Positions 1 to 12,400 of a DNA stretch of 64,000 nucleotides are shown one piece after another. Source of the DNA: Bemisia tabaci (Eukaryota; Arthropoda; Insecta; Hemiptera; Aleyrodidae); contig NC_092802.1 in NCBI RefSeq assembly GCF_918797505.1, positions 22,217,883-22,281,882 on the forward strand, read 5' to 3'. The notes beneath the pieces are model-generated. The model did not search any database. It saw only the letters and a program-made list of their open reading frames with translations, and had not been told where the DNA came from. Each line of letters opens with the position of its first letter. Position 1 is the first letter of the stretch. The translations under genes were made by a program, and so were the position numbers.

Positions 1-379
1 TCCTCTCCCTGTTCCTCTCCTTCTTCCTCTCTTTCTTTACTATTAATGCCTTTTTTAGAGGTGTAAATGGGCTTAGATGCTAAAGCACCCCTTTAAAATA
101 AAATTATTTTACTACTACTACTTTCTTTCTCTCATTCATCTTTCTCATCCTCCTATTTCTAATGACTTCATCTTACATATGCTAGGTGTCTTAAGCCATT
201 GCGCATATATTTTATATGAAAAACTTATTCGAGAGTACTTTATTATTTACTGAATTTCATCCAATCAAAGACTAGCACAAGTATACAAGATCCAATTTGG
301 TTATGCAGAGCACATATTAAAGATTATCAAGTTGAGCCTTAATCATCTCACCGTAAACCAGTGCTGGAGAGGTACTTAC
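1..379. other. Intron 5 of gene A, no gene seen
   Basis: Positions 1-60 are a CT-rich low-complexity tract. The remainder is AT-rich and carries no match to the C-terminal cathepsin exon on either strand. Inferred to be intron sequence because the donor at 379/374 opens an intron leftwards. Confidence 0.6.
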
Positions 380-496
380 CATTCGGCTTTTCCAGGAAGT
401 CGTCGTATAATAATACATTTGTTACGACAGGACCATACGTGTATACTTCATTTCGGATAGCGAATTCGTGATCAGACGTGTAGTAATATGTTGACA
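380..496 (-). CDS. Gene A coding exon 5
   Basis: 117 bp, phase 1 to 1 (CTAG|TG and G|GTAAGT). Encodes SDHEFAIRNEVYTYGPV followed by TNVLLYDDFLEKPNG. This matches the cathepsin B stretch around IMAEIYKNGPVEGAFSVY and has the same length as in genes B and C. The next exon is not present in positions 1-379. Confidence 0.9.
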
Positions 497-3400
497 CTAG
501 ATTTGCAACAGTTAAAATAATAATTACATGATTTTATTAATAAACATTTTAATTATAATATATAATTATATTATATTATTTTAATATTTTTTTTGTATAA
601 ATAATATTCTTTATTTTACTTTGATATTTATACATTGTATGCTCTTATGAACACGAATGCGCTTCAGAGCAGAAGAGTCTCAGGCCTCACGGCTCATGAT
701 CATGACCATACGGGAAAAGGCACATTGGTTCACAAACGCAAATTTTCTTGTGGGTCAGTCAGTCGTAGAATCGTTATCCCGAGTGACCATGATTTACGAA
801 TCTCTATGTTAGCAATGCTAATCAAAGATCAGTATTGTGGCGTACTTTGGGATAAACCGATTGAAATGTCATTTAGACACGCAAAAAATGATCGTTTCAA
901 AGTGTGCACCTCAGTAATCGATTCTTTCAGTTAGCTTCTAATAGAAAAATATTTCGAGTCAAGTAAATTCCATAAAGTATTTACTTGGCTACATCTTAGA
1001 GAACGCAATTTTTCAGTTGGCAAAGGGCATGGAAAATCTAGAGTCTTGCAGGGCACAAAGTACCATAAAATGTGCTAAAATCACAAAAAAAAAATTGCCC
1101 CTTTGCAAAACTCTTGGGGAAACATTCAAAATTGACTGCACTAGGCAGAGAGGGACCAAGTCACATTAGACATTGCCAAATTTTATCAGACGTTTTATTT
1201 ATTCGGAAGAACAGTAATGTAAATCCTTTTAATTTCATGGAATTTCCTCTGTGAAGTAATGCCAATTTTTTTGTAATTTTCCTTTAAAAAAAGGTATGTA
1301 CAATCGACCTCCTGTAAAACATGAATTGTTTGATTGAATTTCGCAACGGCTAATGTGAATTGCATCCTTTTGGGTTAGAATTATTCGGACGGATGCAATT
1401 TTACATTAAGACTAATATTCCTGCTTTATTTTAGACACACATTTAGTGTCATTAATTTAACTATGTAGATAGTTGCTTTGATGAATAAGCCAAAAATAAT
1501 AGTTCCTCGTGGAAAAATGAGGTTCAATTATCTCTCTACTTTCTTAACCTTAACTTAATGTTTACTCACATTTCACCCGATCTTTGTCGAGAGGTTTTTT
1601 GTATTTCTCGTTTGTACATTTCTTAGGACAGTCGTGGTCGAAGACCATTTGTCCTTTGCATTCGTTTATTTTATTCTTTCTGCCAGGGTAGTCATCATAA
1701 TAAGTGGTATGATCACATGCAGGGTAGGTGTAAGGCACGCAACCCTAAAAAGAAAACATGTTACAAGAGGATAGAATAAAGCGAAAGCTCAAAATTGTTT
1801 ATGAGAGGTATTTATAGAATAAGTGAATATGTATTGACCGAAAAAAATACGTTTCTCCGATCGTGACGTTGCACGTCACGTCCGTGTTTATTTTTCAAAA
1901 GAAAATCAATTATTAATTTTTGTTTTAATATGTATCCTAAAAATTCCCTCAGCCTATTCAGAATCATTCACCAAGTATTTTGAGCCGATATTTTAATCAG
2001 TTCTCTTCAACAAAACAAAAACAATCAACAAAATTAATAAGTCTTAAATGATGTGATGAACAAACGACGTGGTTTCAACTTAAGCCATTGACATGCCCAG
2101 AACAAGAGTCCAACGAAATCTCCAAAATTTTGAGGATATTCACATCAGGTCAGTTTACAGCATAATTTTTGGCTTTCTAAAAAGTTCCCCTTTTGATAAT
2201 TCCTCTCATCGATTCGTGACGCCTCCTTGTTTTCATCGTAACCAATAAATTTTAACCTTGAAGAACGGCTGGGCCGTATTATTTCCCAAACAGTCGATGA
2301 CCATCACCAGTGCACATCTACTTGTCCTGTGTCCAACAAGTCTAAGTTTCTTAGATTTGGATTGACGTTTCGAAAACAACATAATTTCTCCCACTACCAG
2401 ATCAAAACGTTACACTGGTGATTAGACGGGTGAATCTCAAAATCTTGTATTTTTAAGACGTGAAGTGGACGTGAACCAGAGGCGTGGCGTGCTTTGCGAT
2501 ACATCGATTGCTCTGCCATACTAACCTATGGAAAAGGATCGATAAACACAGTGTTCCCAACGAACACCTTAATAATCGATTCTTTACCGTAGCTTCAAAT
2601 CGGGAAATATCGATTAATCGATCATTCACGCTTCGCCTTCGACGTGAACGCAAAGAATTGGTTTTGAAGTTGGCGCGTACAAAAGAATTTGAATCTACTC
2701 AAATTTTAATTTGTAGCTTATTACGAGAAATTCTTGTTTTCCATCCTTTATGAATATTTTTACTTGGAAAAATGCCTATTGTTGTTCTCAATTTTTCTTT
2801 TAAATGTTATGATAACAAATCGATGGCTGAGGAACAAGACTGCCTAACTGCAAACTGACAATTTCAGGACAAGCAAGAAATTTGCCTTTTTTTAAATTTT
2901 GAGATTAGATTTGAAATGTTTGTATAAATTTCAGTGACTCATTATAATGTGTTTTGCAAGTGTATTCTAGAACAGTCAAGGAACAAACCTTTTGTGATCC
3001 ATGAGGACCGCCAGTAGGGATTCCAAAGTCCGTTCCGTATCGCCAAGACTGATATTGCGCGGACTTACCAGTGCAAAGCTCTCCACAGCCCATAAGCATC
3101 TCATGAGACAGCTTCTCTTTAAAAGCACCATTTGTGAATATACAGTACCGATCAGACATCGTGGAAGAAACGATAGATGGCTGTGAAAACAAAGCAAAAT
3201 GAAAGAAAAAAGAAGAATATGAGTTCAAAGATTTTTAAAATGCACAATTTTGAATTATTGTCCTTATAAAGTCATTTAGAACTTCTACCGAAATGAGAAC
3301 GCTAAAATTATTCCATACCGGAAATTAAGTTTTAGGTTATCTTGATAAGTCCTTACAACCTCGTTCATATTGATTAAACATTTGACCATTTATGATTTAA

Positions 3401-6400
3401 CGTGGGTACAATTTTGGATATTTTTTTGGAGCTCCTTCCCTCTTAAAATTTAGCTGAACTGATGCCTTGTTGAACGGGAAGACCTTTTAGACATTGCTTC
3501 AAAAATTTTATATCGACGGCTTTGCAAGAGTGCATATCTTGGTGCGGTGTTTCAAAATCTCCGCTGCTATTTTATTTATTGAAGGGGATCAAACCAGCAC
3601 AATGGCTTGAAGTTTTCACCGAATCACAATATATCTGGTGGTCCGTTCAATTTGAAAAAGCGAACATTGAGAACTATCTACACTTTTCTCGAAAAAATTA
3701 ATTTACCGGGAGAAACGAAGCAACGTTAGAATGCGCTAACGGCGTCGAAGCACAACATGGGCTTTTTAAGCCCCAACGTTCGATGCCACGATTATCCTAA
3801 CACGAGTTCAAATAATCGCGCTATGCACGGGCGGCCGGCGCGGCGTCAAACTCATATCAGTGCCTGCAAGACTGCAGGGATACTTCACGCATTGCGCAAA
3901 ACAGTGCGGTCGGCGTTACGCACATTAGCGCCTACAAGACTGCATGAATACTTCTCGCATTGCGCCAAACGCAATGCGAGAACCATTTGTGATGACTATT
4001 CGACTACAGGTAAAGGCATATGGCAGCTAGCTAGATTAAAGGCGCATCACACTGTGGAGATGACTCGCTACTCTACCGCGTTTTCTTCTCTGGCTTGCGC
4101 GACGCTAAAATCGCCGCAAATCCAGGACCTCGCGGCATTTCTTTTGATTTTTCGCGCCGGGATTTTTAACAGTGAAGGAAAAAAATCCTGCTGATGAGCG
4201 GTTGCTCGAAACGGCCGCAGAGTAAATGCACTAACAATTTGAAAAATCGGTAAGATAAAGGTTCTATAACAACTTCATTTTCGTTTACTCTGAAACTGAG
4301 ACTTACCCCGTCTGCGCGACACGGACCCTCGTCTTCAACTTGCCCAATCAGGGAAGCACAATGCTTCCACTTTTCTCTCGCATCGAAGGTACCAGGAACT
4401 TTCGATGGATCGGACTCCCATTTTGGATCACCGACTTTCCTCACGATGTGCGTGGCTCCGGGAGGCAAATTCCTCCTCAATTTTTCCCTCAGGACTTTTT
4501 CCGTCAATTCCAAGTTGTGGCCTGTCAAGGAGTTTTTTTGCAGAGCGTTCTTGACGGCAGTCTCAACACTCTCTACCTTGAACTGAAATTTGATTCACAA
4601 GAGAATTAGAGTCCCTTTATACTGAGAGTAAAGACAATGTGAATGTAGAGAATTTGCAGGTGTCTGAAATTTGATGAATTTCGTGTTTAAGTGGAAACTA
4701 CTGAGTAAACTGAAAACGAGAATACCCTTGGTTCATTTATTGATTAACTATTGAAGAACATAAGATATAACGGAATATTGGAGTTACGGCGGTTTTGGAA
4801 GCAGCGAGCCAATATTGCGCCGCGAGATCGTGGATCCGCGAGTTTTTCATGACACAGCTTGTCACATCCGTCAGTGACATCGCTCGGTGACATCACCAGA
4901 CACAGCCTTGTCAGATAGCCCGAGGAATCCCCCAATTGCGTATACCCCAGACTCGGGCGCCGGGCGACCGAAGTCCCCGGGGCGGCAACCTAACCAGTTG
5001 CTTTCCGCGGATTTCGGAGTCCTGACGGATATGACATGCTTGGTCAGGGGATTTTGGCGAGCTAACCGTGGGAATCAGCAAGCCTAGGGGGCCCACGAGG
5101 AGCTCTCTGAAATCCCCTGAAGTCAGTCGTCTCACCAACCGTGTCTACGCCTCCTCGCGGACCCCGACGCGTGTCTCACCCCGTAGTCGAGTCCTCGAGT
5201 ATCCCTCGGCCGAAAGTTGTGGTCCTACGGTCCGTCCCCGACCCCCCTTTCGCCCCAGCGGTCTTTCACCCCCTTTTGAGTCCTCGACTCCTCAAGTTGC
5301 CCCGTCCCGCGCCTCACCCCGGTGATTGAGCTTTGAGTATCCCTCCCCTCGCCGAAAGTCCCGTCCAGCACCCCCGACGGCTCTTCCTGCTTGGAGACCC
5401 CCCCCCCCTTTTTGTAGTAGTTGTATCTGTGTGATAGTTATCTGTGTGTTAGAGGTCTGTGTGACCTAGTTGTAGTCGTACCGTTACCCAATACATCGAG
5501 TGGCCATCTCCTACTTACGTGTTCCTTCTTTTCCTTAGGATTCTAGGATACGTTCTTGAGGTAGGTGACCATCTATTTAGAGTGACAGGGCTCTTACACC
5601 CTCCTTAGACCATACTCTTTTCTAGGACTACCCTGTCTGGTGGATACGCCCCCATCTGCGATCATCCCCTACGTGTTCAGCTACTTGGCTCGAGAGCTGA
5701 GCACGTTATAAGTGGTGCAGGCCCCGGGTAATAACACTATACTCCCCGGAGTGTGCTATTGTCCCGCACCTCATTCGCAGCCAAGCAAAATATTTTTTTT
5801 TTTTGAGTGTGAAAATTTCTAGAGATTTTATTTTTATTTTATTTATAAATTATTTGAAGTTTTTTTTTTAAGTTCAATTCAATCGCGTTAAATTTTTCAA
5901 AAACTTTAGGTCATTTTTCCAAGTAAAACTTTTCTTTCTTTAACAATAAATTTAGACACTCTTTGCTCTACCTTAAAATTAACTTTCATTAAAAATTATG
6001 GCCAAATGGCCATAGTTACCCCAATTAATTACATTCTTTTCTGCGCACACACTCTGTTCAAATTTAAATTTTCTTTTATTATTGGGCGCTTCTGGGTACC
6101 AGATGCGCCCTTTCCAACCGTTCGACTCCCCCGATGTAACATGTACTATACTACATGCCCTTTTGCCTTATGGGTAATGACGCCATTCTGGTACACCCGG
6201 GAAAATTGGATTTTTTTCTGCATCTGGTATTCGTAAAAGTTTTCGTGAAATGTTTTGCTTTTAAGTATAACAATCTCGCACGGGCGTATTACCTGGTTAA
6301 ACTATTTTGGGGCTTCGTTATGCTTAAATGCCTCATATTCGAGGTTGTAGTTTCAGATTGATTCGAAAAAATCAAGAACAGTCACGTGATCTCTTCATTT

Positions 6401-9400
6401 TAGTGACGTATTACTGTGCTATTTTGTGATTGGTTCATTTTCTCGGCGCAGCATCGTCAAGCGTCAGCTGTTTGCGGCTCTGGGTTGAAGGTTTAAGGTT
6501 ATGTCAGAGAGAATAGAAAGTTAGAGGCCCGACTCGATGCTAGGTAACTGAAACAGATGCGCTCGCAGCGCGCTCGCTGGCAACGTACGCAACTACTATT
6601 TTCTATTGTTTTCCAGAGACTAGCGGCGGGTATGTTGCTGCCGGACCACCTTCACGTAGGCAATTTGTTATACATCATCCATCCGCAATACTCTCGCTTG
6701 GCCGTATGAAAACGTTCCTCGCATGCGCAGTGTTAAAGAAGCGCCCTCCGACGCTTTGGCGTTGGAACTGCTTGTTTTTTATTCCTTTTTTTACCCCGGT
6801 CTTAGTATTCACATCTTAATATTCACATAAATAGCTCTCATGATTTCTTCTTAACACTGATCTTAGTTAATCACATACGGTCGCGTGGGTTAGCTAATCT
6901 CATGTTATTTGCTTTTGCATAAACTTTGCAGAGATAAATACTCCATTAAGAGGAATCATAAAAAAATTGCTCAATTGTAACGCATTGAGCTAGTAATCCC
7001 ATTTAGATTTCATTTCTCCCTTAAAGTTTGTTTGATAATCGACTATTATCGACCATTACTTTTATTTAAATTTTTCACTTACCCAAGGAAATAAATTTCC
7101 TCAATAAAATTTCTGACCCTCGCTCTTCCAAATTGATAAATTTCTAATTTTACTTTGTTCTCTCCGATTTTCTCCCATATTTCCGGAAATAATTCGAACT
7201 GATGTCAGGGTAAAAATTGCCCATCCCGAGAAAAAATGGATCGTTCGAGCTCATTCAGGATCATTCAATTTTCAATGATTCTGAATGAGTTTGAATGATT
7301 CTTCAATGAGCTTGAATGATCCCGAATGAGCTTGAGTGCGCTGGCTCGTTGGGTCGTTCAATTTGAATGATCCGGATCGTTCAACTTGAACGATCCGGAT
7401 CATTCACCCAATGTGCTTGAATGCGCTGGCTCATTCGATCATTCAACATGGATGCACTGACTCGTTGGATCGTTCAACTTGCATGATCCGGATCATTCAA
7501 TTTGAATGATTCAATTAGTCAGCTCATTCAAACTCATTGGGCCAATGATCAGGCTCATCGTAGCTGAATCATCAGGAGCATTGAAATTGAATGACCCAAC
7601 ATGCTGGCTCAATCAAGCTCATTGGGTCAACGATCATGATTATTTAAGTTGAATAAGCCACCAGCATGCCAGCAGCTGATTGGGTCACTTGGACAGTTTT
7701 CACCTCCAACCATTCTACATTAATATCATCGCGCCAGTGTTCGAAACCCACCTTGTGAGTTTTAGAAGCCATGTGGCGCATCAATAGACGGAAATGCACA
7801 TGGGTAGCCATTTTCACTTCGCAGTTTTTCTTCGACAGAAAAATGAAGGAATAAGGGAAAAGTTCAAAAACACTGACTCGCCAGAAATTTCATCCAATTC
7901 CTCTTGAAGTAAGCTCATCATCCGCTCTATTAGAGTAACAGTGTGAATGTACCTTCAATATAAGTAGTTTGAAGGAGAAAATATTTTTGCTACAAACTAT
8001 CTCCCACATGCTGTCAAGAATTCAAACCACAAAACAGTCATGATGGGAGAGGCTCGTAGCCAAATTTACTGAGAAAATTGCGAATATTACTTTCCAAAAT
8101 TTTTAGACAATTTTGTACGCAATTTAATCTAAAATATCTGAACTTTTCTAGAAAAAAAAATACATGAATATTTTCAAAAATACATGTTTTATCAAGGGAA
8201 ATTTGGCAACTCTCGGATGTTCATCCGGCGTTCTTCCTTAGCACGGCAGTGCTGCAGGGATACTTTTCATCGACAACTGAAGAATTTAACTAGAAAGAAA
8301 CATATAAAAATAACAGCATAACAAAAAAAAATGTTGAATTGAAGAATAAACCGCGCGTTTAGAATTGCATGAGCGATGTCGCTGTTACTCTGATTTAAAA
8401 GAAAGATACCAGCAAAAATTACATTGGGATACAGGGGTATAAAATTGGCTTTGTCTCTGAAATAATTAATTTACCTTAGATTGTGCTTTGAAGTGATACA
8501 AGGCAGTAGGTAATTACAAATTTGTGCTTGAGTGTTTGTTCAAATGAAGTGTCATCGATGGAGAAAATTTTATTGAAGTAAAATTGTGTCCTCGGACCAT
8601 AAAGCAGTGCATTTGATGACTGGAGCACAACTCACAGGTATAAGGTAACATCATACTGATAACTTGTTAAACGGTCAAGGGAAAAAACAATAAATAGAAT
8701 TTAAAGCGACATAGAAGAGAAATTACAGAACAGAGGATTTCAATTTTCGAGGAAAGTAGGGCCTCTCTCTCACTAGCTTTTCTGAAAATTCTTAAGATTA
8801 GCCTTATGACAGTAAAAAAAATGAGCCTTACATGATAATATAAAAAAAAGAGACGAGGAATTGACATAATCATAGCAATCCTTAAGTCAGGAGGATGGGA
8901 AAATATTTCAGCAATGTGGCAACGCCGTTACTTCCCCGCCTCCCACCACTCGTTTGCTGCGTGAAGAAAACAAAAGAAGATGACCGTTGAGCCAAGGAAG
9001 ATGGAAATTCCACCCCCGAACCTGTACTGTAACGGCCGAGGGGTCGCGGTATTCGCCACTTGGTCTGATCAGTCTTGCTGCCTGCGTATCATTAGCGTGT
9101 TGCCGCTCAGATTTTTCGTCTGTGTTGCTTTAAATTCTATGTATTTATTGTTTTTTCGCTGGACTGTTTAACAAGTTATCAGTATAAACTTACCTTATAC
9201 CTGTGAGTTGTGCTCCAGCCATCAAATGCACTGCTTTGTGTTCCGAGGACACAATTTTACTTCAATATTTTCTCCATCGATAACGCTTCATTTGAACAAA
9301 CACGCAAGCACAAAATTGTAAGTACTATTGCCTTATTTCACTTCAAAGCACAATCTAATGTAAATTAATTATTTCAGAGACAAAGCCAATTTTATACCCC

Positions 9401-12400
9401 TGTATCCCAATGTAATTTTTGCTTGTTTCTTTCTTTTAAATCAGAGTAAAACAGCGACATCGCTTATGCAATTCTAAACGCGCGGTTAATTCTTCAATTC
9501 AACATTTTTCTGGTTATGCTGTTAATTTAATATGTTCCATTTTAGTTAAATTTTTCAGTTGTCGATGGAAAGAATCCCCGCAGCAGCTCTGCAACTCGGC
9601 GGCAAAGCTACGAGCCTCTCCCACAATGACTGTCGTGTGGTTTGAATTCTTGACAGCGTGTGGGAGATGGTTTGTAGCAAAAATTTTCACCTTCAAACTA
9701 CTTTTATTGTAGTACCTACATTCACACTGTTGCTGTAATAGGGCGGAGGATGAGCTTACTTCAGGAGGAATTGGATAAACTTCTGGTGAGTCTGTGTTTT
9801 TTTAACTTTCCCTATCATCATATGTTTTTTTGGTTTTTTCCCCTTCATTTTTCTGTTGAAAAAAAACTGCGAAGTGAGAATGGATATCCATGTACTTTTG
9901 CTTCTATACTATTTACAATCTTTTTATAATAGATTCTCATCAGACCGAGACCTTGACTCACTGGAAATCAACGATCAGGAGAATTCAAGCTGGCTGGGAT
10001 TCAACGATCAGGATCATTCAAGCTATAGTTGGGATTCAACGATCAGGATCATTCAAGCTCGTTGAAATTCAACGATCAGGATCATTCAAGCTCGTTGAAA
10101 TTCAACGATCAGGATCATTCAAGCTCATTGGAATCCAATGATCCGGATCATTCAAGCTCGTTGAAATCCAATGATCCGGATCATTCAAGCTCGTTGAAAT
10201 CCAATGATCCGGATCATTCAAGCTCGTTGAAATCCAATGATCCGGATCATTCAAGCTCGTAGAAATCCAATGATCCGGATCATTCAAGCTCGTTGAAATC
10301 CAATGATCCGGATCATTCAAGCTCGTTGAAATCCAATGATCCGGATCATTCAAGCTCGTTGAAATCCAATGATCCGGATCATTCAAGCTCGTTGAAATCC
10401 AATGATCCGGATCATTCAAGCTCGTTCAAATCCAATGATCCGGATCATTCAAGCTCATTGAAATTCAATGATCAGGATCATTCAAGCTCATTGAAATTCA
10501 ATGATCAGGATCATTCAAGCTCATTCAGGCGCATTAAAATTCAATGATCAAGTGAACGATCTGGATCATTCAAATTTGAATGAGCTGACGAAAAACTCAT
10601 TCAAATTGAATGATCCGGATCGTTCATTTTTCAATGAGCTTGAATGATCCATTTTTTCTCGGGATTTAAGAGCCCTGTCACTCAGCTATTTGTTTCACGC
10701 TTGCTTGCTTACCCTTCAGTGATCTATCACCTTCAATTTTCCACTTTCAAAATTACGCTTCTTCCCATTCTTCATATTTTTGTGATTTCTAGTATTTTCA
10801 GCACCAGTTTTTGGTTACCTTCTTCGAAAATTTAGTTCATTTTACATGCCTTCGGCAACATATCACTGACAGTGATTAAATTTTGTCTTTAATCCCGCAA
10901 CTTTTTCAAATACTCAAAGTATTTTAATTTTTACACTGTTTATCTCCGAACTTTTAATAATATTTCTTTCCCTTCCTTCTCAGAAAACCAGCAAATTTTC
11001 AAGAGAATTTATAAATTTATATGAAAACACAAGTTTTTTCTTTCATTTTTTTTATCTTCTCTCCTCCTCTTAACTCTTCAGTCCCATAAATAACGGTTAC
11101 TTACGATTTAAGTACGAAAAGCACCCCGATAGTTAGTTCCTTTAAAATCAGGACAGAACGGCATGCATTTTTTAGGTTCTTTAGACTGCAGCGGACAACC
11201 AGCAAACAGTAACTTAAGGTAAATCGATAAACTTAGTGTATGTGATTTTACAGGTGCAGAAAGCAGCCGACAACATCTTATATCTTCAAATGTTTGCCTT
11301 TTGTTAATTTACTTCTTTATCTATGAACTGAAAATCTATCTCTTCACTCTAGTAAACTAACACATTGCAACACCGCTTTTCGCCTGCAAATAACAAACAT
11401 CCGCTTTCTTCCCTTTCAAATTTTTTATTATTTTTTATCCATTTCAGGTCTTTATTTTTCCTTTTTTTTGAGTGCTAAAACCAAAACCCACATCGCTATG
11501 TTCACAATTGTAATCTCGAGCCGGGCGAGCGCTTACAACTGGAACTAGGGATGTTTAAATAATCTATAGAATTAAATGCGTCGATTTTTTTTTTTATGAT
11601 AATGCAAAACATTTTATTTTTAATTTTTTTAAAACCCTCCTTCTTCAATCTTTTTGCCACGCAAAACAGAACTGTGAAACACTTGCATTTGCAGTAATAA
11701 TTCACTCGATAGTTCATTTGTCGACTATACCAAAAACTTGCTGAAATTTTCTCTTAGTCCATGGCCCTTATGAGTTAAAATTCCAGAATTCCCTTCGCAC
11801 AAATCAGCAATTGTTATTTTTGAAATAAATTCGTAATCACTGAAAAACAAAAATTAATTGCAGGGACTACGTCCCTCGTCCGACCTTCTCTAAATACTGA
11901 AAAATAAAGAAGAAGAAAAGCATTTCCTACTTTTCTCTAATTCGCTTACACCCCCATCCCTCGTAACACACTAATTGGTCCCACAATATTCTCAAATGCC
12001 ATAATTACCATAATTTTCGATATTATCAATATTTTCCAAAATTAATTATGTGTGATTAATTAATTAATTATGAGTGAAAATATGTCAATATTACCTAGTA
12101 AACGCACCACTCTCGCTCGGGAAAATCTCGGTATCGCGGTCTTATCATTGACGTAAACATCAACAGTTAAACATCGCCTGTTAACACCTCGTAACAGGGA
12201 TGGAACGTACTAAACCACCCAGCGTACAGATGAGTTCTCCTTCCGATGAAAAATGTGCCGAAAAACTTAACAAATTGCCTCAATACAAAACTTTACCTCT
12301 AATTCTCGTAATCTGCTGTGCGCTTGCTTGCGCACTAATAACGATTAAAGAATGGCTAACACATCTAAAAAACCCATTACACCAATATTTCGGAGCAAAA

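Noticed and set aside
635..934. 99-codon plus-strand frame in intron 4 of gene A
   Set aside because: No domain, no codon or splice evidence, antisense to a real gene.
5068..5329. Proline/arginine-rich frames, repeated at 21126-21387
   Set aside because: They lie within the two LTRs and are conserved only because the LTRs are identical.
9890..10547. Repeated 11-residue 'proteins' NDPDHSSSLKS and NDPDHWISTSL
   Set aside because: They are products of a 33-bp tandem repeat readable in several frames on both strands; no start context or homology.
9969..10548. CRISPR-like array
   Set aside because: Units are contiguous with no unique spacers, and the sequence is eukaryotic.
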